DNA of 39,297 nucleotides from a virus. Where the stretch lies: positions 1 through 39,297 of the IMG/VR virus record IMGVR_UViG_3300010885_005287. The stretch is one strand, 5' to 3'. The notes under the pieces were generated by a model. The model did no database searches, was not told the origin of the DNA, and saw only the letters and a list, made by a program, of their open reading frames with translations. Of this stretch, positions 13,961 to 22,548 are shown piece after piece (the stretch's first letter is position 1; the number at the start of each line of letters is the position of its first letter). The translations under genes were made by a program, and so were the position numbers.

Positions 13961-14202
13961 TCAGACCCTTACACGACAACATTGCGGTACGTCCCGACCC
14001 GTTTGTGCAAAGCGGGCTAATTATTATGCCTGAAGAGGACACCCGCACAGGCGTGGTTGTGGCAACGGGGCCAGGCAAGCCCGACTCCAAGCGACCGTTG
14101 ATGGTTAAGGTTGGCGATCATGTCATGTACAGCGGCACAATTGATAAATTGCATGAGGGTCTTTTAATTATGAAAGATAAAGACATAATTGGGCTTGTAT
14201 GA
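13957..14202 (+). CDS. GroES-like co-chaperonin
   Basis: An 81-residue protein with the Cpn10 layout: IRPLHDNIAVRPD at the start, SGLIIMPEEDTRTG (roughly the mobile loop), VVVATGPGK, VKVGDHVMYSG and a C-terminal IIGLV strand. Host GroES is about 95 residues, so this is slightly short. Phage-encoded GroES-like proteins such as T4 gp31 cap host GroEL so that it can fold the coat protein; the position just before the portal and upstream of coat fits that use. It is chained by ATGA overlaps on both sides. Confidence 0.85.
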   Translation: MIRPLHDNIAVRPDPFVQSGLIIMPEEDTRTGVVVATGPGKPDSKRPLMVKVGDHVMYSGTIDKLHEGLLIMKDKDIIGLV

Positions 14203-16346
14203 GCGAAAAAGACACCCTCGAAACCGCACGTCATCGCATGACGTTAGCGATTGCGGCATATTCTGAAAGCCGCGAGGATGAACTTGATGATCTACGCTTC
14301 TTTGCCGCAAGCCCCGACAATCAGTGGCAATGGCCAGCCGACGTGTTGGCTACTCGGGGCTCAGTTCAGGGTCAGACCATCAATGCGCGCCCCTGCCTTA
14401 CCATCAACAAACTTCCCCAGCACGTCCGCCAAGTTACTAACGATCAACGCCAAAACCGACCAAGTGGAAAAGTAATCCCCGTCGATGATAAAGCGGATGT
14501 GGAAGTGGCTGAGATTTTCAACGGGCTTGTGCGCCACATTGAGTATATGTCCGATGCGGATGTCGCTTACGACACCGCTTGTGAGAACCAAGTGTCTTAC
14601 GGCGAGGGCTATATCAGGCTTTTGACCGAATACACCAACGATCAGTCGTTTGACCAAGACATTAAGATTGGGCGTATTCGTAATTCATTCTCTGTCTACA
14701 TGGATCCGACGATCCAAGACCCTTGTGGTTCGGACGCTCAGTGGTGCTTTATCACTGAAGATTTGATGAAAGATGAGTACGAGCGGATGTTTCCCGACGC
14801 TCAACCGGTCTCCTCTTTGCAACAGCAAGGCGTGGGCGATGCCTCGCTTGCCCAATGGATCAACGAAGATACGGTCAGGATTGCCGAATACTTTTACGTT
14901 GAGCATGAGAAACAGACTCTAAACCTGTACTACGGCAACGTAAGCGCCATCAAAGGCTCACCTGAAGACAAAGACATGGTCATGCGGGGCATGAAGCCCA
15001 TCAAGACACGGATTGTAGATGTGCGGCGGGTTAAATGGTGCAAAATTAACGGCTTTGAGATACTTGAAGAACGTGATTGGGCAGGTAAATGGATTCCTGT
15101 TGTGCGTGTGGTGGGCAACGAATTTGAAGTCGATGGGCGCTTGTATGTGTCGGGCATTGTGCGTAACGCCAAAGATGCCCAACGTATGTACAACTATTGG
15201 GTAAGCCAAGAGGCAGAAATGATCGCTTTGGCACCCAAAGCGCCATTTATTGGCTACGGTGGTCAGTTTGAAGGCTACGAGCAGCAATGGAAGACCGCCA
15301 ACACCACCAACTGGCCATACCTAGAGATTAATCCCGATGTAAGCGACGGTGCGGGGTCACCCTTGCCGTTGCCGACCCGAGCTCAACCGCCTATGGCGTC
15401 AAGTGGCTTACTGCAAGCCAAAGCGGGTGCTAGTGACGATATTAAGGGCACGACAGGACAATATGACTCTAGCCTTGGTGCGACCTCTAATGAGCGTTCT
15501 GGCAAGGCTATCATGGCGCGCGAGCGTCAGACTGATACTGGCACTTATCATTATGTTGATAACTTAGCCCGTGCGGTGCGCTACATTACCCGTCAGATTA
15601 TCGACTTGGCACCTAAGATTTACGACACCGAGCGGGTCGCGCGCATCGTGGGCGAAGACGGTGAAACCGATCAAGCCAAGATCAACCCCAATCAACCAAT
15701 GCCGGTCAATAAAATCGTTGACCAAAACGGTATCGCAATTGAGAAGATTTATAACTTAGGCGTGGGCACCTATGACGTGATGGTTACGACCGGCCCGAGC
15801 TACATGACCAAACGCCAAGAGGCGTTGGAGTCAATGGGGCAATTGTTGCAAGGCAATCCACAGTTGTGGGCAGTTGCGGGCGATCTGTTTATCAAGAACA
15901 TGGATTGGCCAGGCGCTCAAGAGATGGCCAAGCGTTTTGCCAAGACGATCGATCCTAAACTCTTATCCACCGATGATGTTGACCCCGCGCTCCAAGCCGC
16001 TCAACAGCAGATGCAAGCCATGGGCCAAGAAATGGAGCAGATGCATCAAATGCTGCAAAACGTGTCCAAATCAATGGAAATGAAAGACATTGAGATTAAA
16101 GAAAACGCTAACTTGATCAAAGCCTTTGATGCTGAAACCAAGCGTATTTCTGCAATCCAAGCATCTATGTCGCCCGAACAAATTCAAGACATTGTTTTGG
16201 GTACGGTGCATGGCATGATTACCTCGGGCGATCTGATTAGCGAAATGCCCATGCGTGGGCAAGCCGAAACCCAAGAAGATCAAGGTATGCAACAGCCACC
16301 TCCCGAACAGATGCAACCGCCCCCAATGATGGAGCAACCACAATGA
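14199..16346 (+). CDS. Portal protein, P22 type
   Basis: A 715-residue protein resembling the P22 gp1 portal family, which forms the dodecameric channel at the capsid vertex. Shared features are an N-terminal RFFAASPDNQWQW region (about 28-40), LTINKLPQHVRQVTNDQRQN (about 68-88), then ASDDIKGTTGQYDSSLGATSNERSGKAI near 408-435. Residues about 590-660 are Gln/Met-rich and form a long helical barrel or coiled coil, and the last 40 residues are Pro/Gln-rich. It starts in an ATGA overlap with the GroES-like gene and overlaps the next gene by 4 bases. Confidence 0.93.
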   Translation: MSEKDTLETARHRMTLAIAAYSESREDELDDLRFFAASPDNQWQWPADVLATRGSVQGQTINARPCLTINKLPQHVRQVTNDQRQNRPSGKVIPVDDKADVEVAEIFNGLVRHIEYMSDADVAYDTACENQVSYGEGYIRLLTEYTNDQSFDQDIKIGRIRNSFSVYMDPTIQDPCGSDAQWCFITEDLMKDEYERMFPDAQPVSSLQQQGVGDASLAQWINEDTVRIAEYFYVEHEKQTLNLYYGNVSAIKGSPEDKDMVMRGMKPIKTRIVDVRRVKWCKINGFEILEERDWAGKWIPVVRVVGNEFEVDGRLYVSGIVRNAKDAQRMYNYWVSQEAEMIALAPKAPFIGYGGQFEGYEQQWKTANTTNWPYLEINPDVSDGAGSPLPLPTRAQPPMASSGLLQAKAGASDDIKGTTGQYDSSLGATSNERSGKAIMARERQTDTGTYHYVDNLARAVRYITRQIIDLAPKIYDTERVARIVGEDGETDQAKINPNQPMPVNKIVDQNGIAIEKIYNLGVGTYDVMVTTGPSYMTKRQEALESMGQLLQGNPQLWAVAGDLFIKNMDWPGAQEMAKRFAKTIDPKLLSTDDVDPALQAAQQQMQAMGQEMEQMHQMLQNVSKSMEMKDIEIKENANLIKAFDAETKRISAIQASMSPEQIQDIVLGTVHGMITSGDLISEMPMRGQAETQEDQGMQQPPPEQMQPPPMMEQPQ

Positions 16347-16705
16347 AAGCCGCAGATTTCGTCGGTCAATTATTTTTAGCCCGCGACGTGGCTCATAGTG
16401 TTCACTTGAACACTCGGTCGTATGCTAAACACAAAGCACTGCAAAAATTTTACGAAAATGTTATTGATCTTGCGGATAATTTTGCCGAAGCCTATCAAGG
16501 TAAAAATGGCTTGATTGGATCGGTTACGTTGCAATCGGCTAAAAAAACGTCAAACATTACTGAATTTTTAGAAGATCAACTTAAACAAATCGAAGATGAA
16601 CGCTACGATATTTGCGAGAAATCTTATACACCTTTGCAAAATATAATTGACGAAATTATCGGGTTGTATTTGTCAACGCTGTATAAATTGAGATTTTTAT
16701 CATGA
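16343..16705 (+). CDS. Ferritin/Dps-like helical-bundle protein (possible)
   Basis: A 120-residue, all-helical protein. FVGQLFLARDVAHSVHLNTR and SYAKHKALQKFYENVIDLADNFAE resemble a small phage family (DUF5856-like, from memory) that I associate with ferritin/Dps-type four-helix bundles; His19, His35 and nearby acids could suit a metal site. It sits between portal and tail spike, chained by overlaps to both. A structural accessory rather than enzyme role is possible. I hold the family name loosely. Confidence 0.55.
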   Translation: MKAADFVGQLFLARDVAHSVHLNTRSYAKHKALQKFYENVIDLADNFAEAYQGKNGLIGSVTLQSAKKTSNITEFLEDQLKQIEDERYDICEKSYTPLQNIIDEIIGLYLSTLYKLRFLS

Positions 16706-19008
16706 CAGTTAATCTTTCATATTTTGCTGGTGCTGGTTGGCAATTCTTTGACGACAATGGCAGTCCTTTGTCGGGTGGCAAGTTATACACATACCTTGCG
16801 GGCACTACTACACCCGCCGTTACCTATACAAGCCTTTCAGGCTTAACTGCTAACGCAAACCCTATTATTTTGGACGCTGCGGGTCGCCCCGCTCAAGAAG
16901 TATGGCTAACCTCTGGCGTAAGTTATAAGTTTGTTGTTAAGACATCTACTGACGTAACGATTAGAACTTACGACAATATTTGTAGCGTCAACGACTTTTC
17001 AAGTTTTGCCAATACCACAGACCCTGCACTAGGCGATGCGCTTGTTGGGTTTAGACAATCTAATGCGTCAGGTAATTTAACTGGCGCTGTTGGCAAAACA
17101 GTACATCAAAAACTGCAAGAGTCAGTTAGCGTCAAAGATTTTGGTGCGGTAGGTGATGGCACAACAAATGACCGCAATGCGCTGCAAGCTGCCATTACTT
17201 ACGCCACTTTAAATAATGTGGCTTTGTATATCCCGACAGGTACATACTATGTACCAAACAACAGTACATCGTTATCTTTTACAGGTAACCTTACGATGTA
17301 CGGCGATGGTATGTACAACTCAGTTTTGTTTTACAACGATAGCGTAAGCGCATCAAGGCGTGATTTCTTTACGTCTACCGCTGCGGGCAATATTACTTTT
17401 GATAATTTGTGCATTAGCAGCAATTGGGGGCTTGATGCAAATTATGCAACTAATTCTCAATTAATCCAATTAGTAACAACTGCCACTACTAGCAATGCCA
17501 TAGTAACAAATTGCAGATTTACAAATAGCAGATTTTCAACTTTAATTTTACAAAATTTTAATTCTATTACGGTTAATTCTTGTGTTTTTAATGACGGTGT
17601 TGGTGATGGTTGCAGAATTATTGGTTCACAAAACGTCATAGTGACTAACAACCAATTTAACAATATTAACGATGATTCTATTTCCGTACACACACTAAAC
17701 TCTGATGGTTTTCCAGCTAAAGCTGATATAGTTATTGCAAATAACAAGATTACTAATGGCCAAGGTATTGGTGTTCTTGGTGGCAAGCACGTTTCAATCA
17801 CAGGCAACGTTTTAACTCGTGTTCAAAGCAGAGGAATTTATGTTGGCAATTCAACAATTACTGATACCGAAGGCGTAACATCTGTCGCTGCCATAACAAT
17901 TACCGGAAACGTAATAACTGATGTATTTAACGGTTCTACGTTTAGTACTGTATCAGGAAACGGTGGTGGGTACATTCAAATTGCGGGATTGCCTCTTAAT
18001 AGCAGCGGAGTTGGTTATGTTACATACGGCAATGGAAGCGGTGGCGTTGTACAACCTTATCCTTATTTGTACAACAATCCGTTAAGTGCATCTACTGAAA
18101 ATGCAGGAAATTGGTTTTTAAATATTGTTGGCAACACTTGCGCTAGAACTTTAGACCCAGTTACAAAATACTCAGATTATGGTTATGGCGTAAGGCTAGG
18201 CAGACAAGGGCCGGTTGATCCACAAATTTTGTACTCATCTTTTGATGATAACCAAATTATTGCTACAAACTATACTAATGGTTTGAACATTGCAAATAAT
18301 GTTATTTCCGGTGGAATTGTAACTGCCATTTATTTGGTAGGTAGTAACGCAGCAACTATTAATTACCGTGAAAACGTAAACATATCAAACAATAATATTA
18401 TTGATATAAGCCATGCTGCATCAAATTACGGCGTAAAAATAGATGGTCCTGGCATTGTTAGGTTGTCAGGAAACAATTTTAATATAGACCCTTATAACGT
18501 TCAGGCTCAACGATTAGCTAATGGCAAATGGTCAATTAGTGTTAACAATTGCGCTTGTATATACGTCAATGGCACAGGTAAAATTATTGCGTCAAATAAT
18601 GTGTTTAAAAATGCTGGAACAATTTATTTTGGCACAACTCCACAAGACGGAATTTGGCAAAAAAATACTTTGATATGCCAACCAACAGATGCAGGTTATA
18701 ACGCTAATAATATTGGGATTGGTAATATAAGTTGGCCAGCGCAATGGGATGCAAATTTTATTATTGAAGATGGTGACCCAAGCAGCGTAACTTTTAATAC
18801 TGTATTGAATGTTTGTCTAACTTCATCTTTTAGTATTCCCACCACAGGAACATACGTTTTAGGGCTTTTTGTGCCAAAATTAATTCCAGGTGTTAGTGGT
18901 GCTGCAGGTAGTCAATATGTTGTGCAAGGTTGGGTTAGGCTTACAACGGGATCAGCACACGTTTTAAATACCGATTGGGCTGAAGTTCGCACGTTAACCG
19001 GAACTTAA
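16702..19008 (+). CDS. Tail spike with pectate-lyase-like beta-helix
   Basis: A 768-residue receptor-binding protein. Residues 1-95 resemble the virion-attachment domain of podovirus spikes (GSPLSGGKLYTYLAGTTTPA, ILDAAGRPAQEVWL). At about 141-165 comes SVKDFGAVGDGTTNDRNALQ, the usual entry to a right-handed parallel beta-helix. Residues about 165-680 carry repeating N/G/I/V patterns (ITITGNVIT, NVNISNNNII) of helix rungs. The C-terminal ~90 residues look like a separate beta domain. It probably binds or cleaves host surface polysaccharide. No catalytic residues can be named by eye. Confidence 0.88.
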   Translation: MTVNLSYFAGAGWQFFDDNGSPLSGGKLYTYLAGTTTPAVTYTSLSGLTANANPIILDAAGRPAQEVWLTSGVSYKFVVKTSTDVTIRTYDNICSVNDFSSFANTTDPALGDALVGFRQSNASGNLTGAVGKTVHQKLQESVSVKDFGAVGDGTTNDRNALQAAITYATLNNVALYIPTGTYYVPNNSTSLSFTGNLTMYGDGMYNSVLFYNDSVSASRRDFFTSTAAGNITFDNLCISSNWGLDANYATNSQLIQLVTTATTSNAIVTNCRFTNSRFSTLILQNFNSITVNSCVFNDGVGDGCRIIGSQNVIVTNNQFNNINDDSISVHTLNSDGFPAKADIVIANNKITNGQGIGVLGGKHVSITGNVLTRVQSRGIYVGNSTITDTEGVTSVAAITITGNVITDVFNGSTFSTVSGNGGGYIQIAGLPLNSSGVGYVTYGNGSGGVVQPYPYLYNNPLSASTENAGNWFLNIVGNTCARTLDPVTKYSDYGYGVRLGRQGPVDPQILYSSFDDNQIIATNYTNGLNIANNVISGGIVTAIYLVGSNAATINYRENVNISNNNIIDISHAASNYGVKIDGPGIVRLSGNNFNIDPYNVQAQRLANGKWSISVNNCACIYVNGTGKIIASNNVFKNAGTIYFGTTPQDGIWQKNTLICQPTDAGYNANNIGIGNISWPAQWDANFIIEDGDPSSVTFNTVLNVCLTSSFSIPTTGTYVLGLFVPKLIPGVSGAAGSQYVVQGWVRLTTGSAHVLNTDWAEVRTLTGT

Positions 19009-19009
19009 T

Positions 19010-20473
19010 ATGACGCTATCAATCACCCACACTACCCCCTCTGACGGTACGTTTAGCACGACCGGTGCTACGGCATGGGACGCTACACATAGCTTAGGTG
19101 GTGCAGCAGATGTTTCCCAAGGCGGCACAGGTGCTACAACCTTAACAGGCTATGTCAAAGGCAACGGTACTGCTGCAATGACGGCTAGCGCAACTGTACC
19201 AAGCGGGGACATTACCGGCCTTGGCACAATGGCTACGCAAAACGCCAACGCTGTAGCAATTACAGGCGGTACGGTTAATGGTGCAACAGTCGGTGCTACA
19301 ACCGCAGCGGCTGGTACGTTCACAAGCATCACAGACTCTGGCTTAACGTCAGGTCGAGTGACCTATGCGGGTACTGGCGGTCTGTTGCAAGACTCTGCCA
19401 ATCTGACGTTTAACGGGACAACGCTGACCACTGCGAACGATGCAACAATTAATGGTAACAACGTAGGCAAAGGCGGCGGTGCTGTTGTATCAAATCAATC
19501 TTTTGGTGGATTAAATTTATCTAAAAACACAACGGGAAACAATAATACAGCAATCGGTTATTTTGCGTTGTATCAAAATTTAACTGGCGGCGCTAATATT
19601 GGCATTGGATTATCTGCGCTGCAAAATAACACAACGGGCGGCAATCAAACTGCGGTTGGTTTCCAAGCGTTAAATGCTGCAACGACCAACGTAGCTACGC
19701 TTGGTTCAGTCACGGCGGGTAGTGGGTACACTAACGGAACTTACACGGCAGTTGCAATGACTCCCGTTAGCGGTGCAACATTTGCTACTTACCCAACGGT
19801 CACGGTTGTGGTTGCAGGTGGTGTTGTCAGCACGGTCACGTTGGTCACAGCAGGAATTAGTGCATCATCAACAGCAGCAACCGTTTTAACAGTTGCAGCA
19901 GCCTTGATTGGTGGCACAGGTTCTGGATTTAGTATTCCGGTGGCTACGTTTAATACTGCGAATTACAATACTGCGATTGGGCATACAGCGGGGGCAGCAA
20001 TTACTACAGCTAGTTTTAATACCGCATTAGGCTATCAAGCGTTGTTGTCAGCAACAACTGGTGCATCAAACGTAGCAATAGGCTATCAAGCACTAAATAG
20101 TGTAACTTTATTTGGTTCCAATAATACCGTGGTGGGAACTAGTGCGGGAACTAACCTTGTTAGCGGTAGTAATAATTTAGTTTTAGGTGTAAGTGCTTCA
20201 GCAACTTTGTCAAATGTCAGCAACGAAATCACGCTAGGCAATTCGTCAATCACATCGTTTCGCATCCCTGGCTTAACAATTACGGCAGGTGCAAAATGGA
20301 TGAACTTTGGTTCGTCTACGGTGGCTTTATTACCCGCAGCAGCAACAGCAGGACTTGGCGCAAGTGCGTTTGTGACTGACGCATTAGCGCCTGCATTTGG
20401 ATCAACAGTTGTAGGTGGTGGGGCGGTTGCCTCACCTGTTTATAGTGATGGCACAAACTGGAAAGTAGGATAA
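19010..20473 (+). CDS. Tail fibre with YadA-head-like repeats and an inserted domain
   Basis: A 487-residue, Gly/Ala/Thr-rich fibre. The N-terminal part (1-160) has low-complexity fibre motifs (VSQGGTGATTLTGY). Residues about 180-220 and 318-390 carry repeats of the N-T-A-I-G-x-x-A-L type, as in trimeric YadA heads. Between them (about 223-315) lies a different segment with GSGYTNGTYTAVAM and GGTGSGFSIPVA, which looks like a compact beta domain inserted into the ladder. It ends with a SDGTNWKVG terminus common in phage fibres. It follows the spike by one base. Confidence 0.85.
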   Translation: MTLSITHTTPSDGTFSTTGATAWDATHSLGGAADVSQGGTGATTLTGYVKGNGTAAMTASATVPSGDITGLGTMATQNANAVAITGGTVNGATVGATTAAAGTFTSITDSGLTSGRVTYAGTGGLLQDSANLTFNGTTLTTANDATINGNNVGKGGGAVVSNQSFGGLNLSKNTTGNNNTAIGYFALYQNLTGGANIGIGLSALQNNTTGGNQTAVGFQALNAATTNVATLGSVTAGSGYTNGTYTAVAMTPVSGATFATYPTVTVVVAGGVVSTVTLVTAGISASSTAATVLTVAAALIGGTGSGFSIPVATFNTANYNTAIGHTAGAAITTASFNTALGYQALLSATTGASNVAIGYQALNSVTLFGSNNTVVGTSAGTNLVSGSNNLVLGVSASATLSNVSNEITLGNSSITSFRIPGLTITAGAKWMNFGSSTVALLPAAATAGLGASAFVTDALAPAFGSTVVGGGAVASPVYSDGTNWKVG

Positions 20474-20475
20474 AA

Positions 20476-20778
20476 ATGAAAACTTGGACAATTCAATCGT
20501 TAGAAACGCTTAACGTACCTGAAAAAGATACGGTCGTTCGATCAGCCTTTGCAATTTCAGAGAGCGGCGAGGCGGTTTATTACACCGTAAATCTGCTACC
20601 CGCAGATGCGTCAAATTTCACACTCTACGCTGACATTACTGAGGCGCAAGCAATCCAATGGACTCAAGACGCTATCGGTCAAGATGTAATTGGTCAGATG
20701 TATCAAGCGTTGGATAACTTGATTGCTCAAGCAGCGATCCCTGTGCCACAGCCTACACCGCTGCCTTGGTCTGAATAA
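20476..20778 (+). CDS. Small fibre-associated protein, unknown function
   Basis: A 100-residue protein. MKTWTIQSLETLNVPEKDTV, then a beta region (VYYTVNLLPADASNFTLYADI) and a helical part with ITEAQAIQWTQDAI, ending in a Pro-rich tail. Similar small proteins follow fibre genes in many phages and some act as fibre assembly factors; I cannot confirm that for this one. The start lies 2 bases after the fibre stop. Confidence 0.7.
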   Translation: MKTWTIQSLETLNVPEKDTVVRSAFAISESGEAVYYTVNLLPADASNFTLYADITEAQAIQWTQDAIGQDVIGQMYQALDNLIAQAAIPVPQPTPLPWSE

Positions 20779-20780
20779 AT

Positions 20781-20897
20781 ATGAATAGCTTTTTTGGCGG
20801 CTTATTTTTTGGTCAAGGATTTTTTGCTGCAATTACTAACGCTGCATTGCAAACCCTGATTAAAATACGCTCATTTACTACAACTAGGAGAATTTAA
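20781..20897 (+). CDS. 38-residue hydrophobic Phe/Gly-rich protein
   Basis: MNSFFGGLFFGQGFFAAITN, then AALQTLIKIRSFTTTRRI. The FFGG-LFFG-GFF start is a pattern I recall in tiny proteins within phage structural regions. A hydrophobic N-terminal half and basic tail suggest membrane or virion-interior contact. Its stop overlaps the next ATG (TAATG), consistent with a real coupled gene, but such a short frame might be chance. Confidence 0.5.
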   Translation: MNSFFGGLFFGQGFFAAITNAALQTLIKIRSFTTTRRI

Positions 20898-21202
20898 TGT
20901 CCGTCAATCTTAAAGCTATTACTACCCGCTTGGGTTATCAACAAATTACGTCGTTAAGTTCAGCATCCTTTTTGACTGTACCCGCAACTGACGTAAACGG
21001 TTTAAACCAACGCCCAACCATTGCGCTCATTACGCCAGAGGGTCAAGCCGTGCGTTGGCGCGACGACAGCACGGCACCTTCTGCTTCAGTCGGTATGCCT
21101 TTGGCTGTGGGTGTAACTCTTCAGTACGACGGTGACCTGACAATGATCCGGTTTATTGAGCAAGTTGCGGGTGCCAAACTTAATATTTCATACTACGCGT
21201 AA
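20897..21202 (+). CDS. Small structural-type protein, unknown function
   Basis: A 101-residue protein with one of the best ribosome sites in the block (AGGAGA, 6 bases before the ATG), suggesting high expression. It is beta-rich: PTIALITPEGQAVRWRDD, MPLAVGVTLQYDGDL, MIRFIEQVAGAKLNISYYA. The pattern is like small phage virion proteins that decorate capsids or tails. No family is recognised with confidence. Confidence 0.7.
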   Translation: MSVNLKAITTRLGYQQITSLSSASFLTVPATDVNGLNQRPTIALITPEGQAVRWRDDSTAPSASVGMPLAVGVTLQYDGDLTMIRFIEQVAGAKLNISYYA

Positions 21203-21211
21203 GGCACAAAA

Positions 21212-21700
21212 ATGAACATCTCTAACGATACCCCAGCCATGAATTATGTGGATTATTTCACCAATAAGCTGCCACTCGACTTGGCTAATATGGCAACTTT
21301 GCGTGATGAATTGGTTATTCGTCAAGGCGCGCTTTCGGCTGTGCAAGACACGCTTGATTTAAAAGTCGCTGCCGCTAAAGCGTTAAATGACGCTAAAACG
21401 CAAGCCAGTGAAATATTATCGGCTGCTCAAGCTGCTACCGCCAAAGCCACTGCCTTTAAAGCCACCCAAGACGCTCGGTCTAAGGCTTTAGATTTGGCAG
21501 AAGAGGCATTTAACATTAAATCCGTGGCATTTGATAAATCTAGCGCTTCAAGAGACGCCGCTTTGGCTACTCGTGAGGCTGCGGCCACAACCCGTGAAAA
21601 CACTTTAACTAAACAGCTTGAGGCTTTGCAAAACAGCCAAAACGCTTTAGATGATCGTGTAAAGGCTTTCCAAGCCAAAGTCGCCGCCCTAAGTGCGTAA
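21212..21700 (+). CDS. Alanine-rich coiled-coil protein
   Basis: A 162-residue protein. After a short N-terminus (MNISNDTPAMNYVDYFTNKL), residues about 30-160 are Ala/Lys/Glu/Gln-rich heptad-like helix (AAKALNDAKTQASEILSAAQ; REAAATTRENTLTKQLEALQ). It could be a chaperone-like or tape-like assembly factor or an internal virion rod. No enzymatic motif. It is the last gene before the separate scaffold/coat promoter. Confidence 0.75.
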   Translation: MNISNDTPAMNYVDYFTNKLPLDLANMATLRDELVIRQGALSAVQDTLDLKVAAAKALNDAKTQASEILSAAQAATAKATAFKATQDARSKALDLAEEAFNIKSVAFDKSSASRDAALATREAAATTRENTLTKQLEALQNSQNALDDRVKAFQAKVAALSA

Positions 21701-21705
21701 AAAGG

Positions 21706-21734
21706 TTGCAAGCTAAGATTCTAAGTAATATACT
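21706..21734 (+). promoter_or_regulatory. Sigma-70-like promoter for scaffold and coat genes
   Basis: TTGCAA (21706-21711) and TATACT (21729-21734) are separated by exactly 17 bases in the gap between the coiled-coil gene and the scaffold gene. The predicted start near 21741 coincides with the left edge of a hairpin. Confidence 0.65.
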
Positions 21735-21741
21735 CATCGTA

Positions 21742-21758
21742 CTAGTGCGAACCACTAG
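21742..21758 (+). promoter_or_regulatory. 5' leader hairpin of the capsid transcript
   Basis: CTAGTG-CGAAC-CACTAG gives a 6-bp stem at the expected transcript 5' end, upstream of AGGAAACAAA and the scaffold ATG. Such 5' hairpins often slow mRNA decay. Confidence 0.55.
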
Positions 21759-21776
21759 GGTTTCTCAGGAAACAAA

Positions 21777-22529
21777 ATGTCAGACGAAGTAAGCCAAGCG
21801 GAAGTGCCCGCGCCGGAACTGGAAGCTACGGTAGCCCCAGCATCTGAAGTACAAACGCCGGAAGTACCCGATGCAACGCCTAAGACTTTTTCACAAGAGG
21901 AACTAGACGCAGCAATCGGTAAGCGGCTCGCTAGAGAGCAGCGAAAGTGGGAAAGGGAACGAGCAGTTCAACCTGTTGTGCAACAAGCACCGGTTACGCC
22001 CGAGCAGTTTGCTACAAACGAAGATTATGTCGAAGCCTTGGCTGATCAACGTGCGGAGCAAAAACTTGCAGAGCGAGAACAGCGCAAACAACAGACTGAA
22101 ATACTCAATGCCTATCACGACAAGGAAGAAGAGGTTCGTGCAAAGTACGACGATTTTGAACAAGTCGCCTACAACCCGAATCTACCAATCACCACCGTGA
22201 TGGCCCAATCCATTCAAGCCTCGGACATTGGCCCCGAAGTGGCATATCACTTAGGCGCAAACCCCCGAGAAGCGGAACGGATTTCACGTCTTTCGCCTAT
22301 CATGCAAGCCAAAGAGATTGGAAGGATTGAGGCTCAGTTAGCCGCAAACCCTCCAGTTAAAAAAACATCAAACGCACCATCGCCTATTTCACCTGTCACT
22401 GCGCGTACAACGGGTTCACCGTCATACGACACGACCGATCCACGTTCGATTAAGACTATGTCTACTTCGGAATGGATTGAAGCCGAACGCACACGACAGA
22501 TAAAGAAGCAGGAAGCGCGCCTCCGCTAA
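21777..22529 (+). CDS. Scaffolding protein (probable)
   Basis: A 250-residue, highly charged, low-complexity protein immediately before the coat gene. It has an acidic Pro/Glu-rich N-terminus, the segment FSQEELDAAIGKRLAREQRK (residues about 39-58) and a long charged helical region (about 75-130). The C-terminus is basic and helical (EWIEAERTRQIKKQEARLR). This is the common form of phage scaffolds, whose basic C-terminal helices bind coat protein during prohead assembly. AGGAAACAAA precedes the ATG. Confidence 0.85.
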   Translation: MSDEVSQAEVPAPELEATVAPASEVQTPEVPDATPKTFSQEELDAAIGKRLAREQRKWERERAVQPVVQQAPVTPEQFATNEDYVEALADQRAEQKLAEREQRKQQTEILNAYHDKEEEVRAKYDDFEQVAYNPNLPITTVMAQSIQASDIGPEVAYHLGANPREAERISRLSPIMQAKEIGRIEAQLAANPPVKKTSNAPSPISPVTARTTGSPSYDTTDPRSIKTMSTSEWIEAERTRQIKKQEARLR

Positions 22530-22548
22530 CTTATTTTAGGAAATTATC

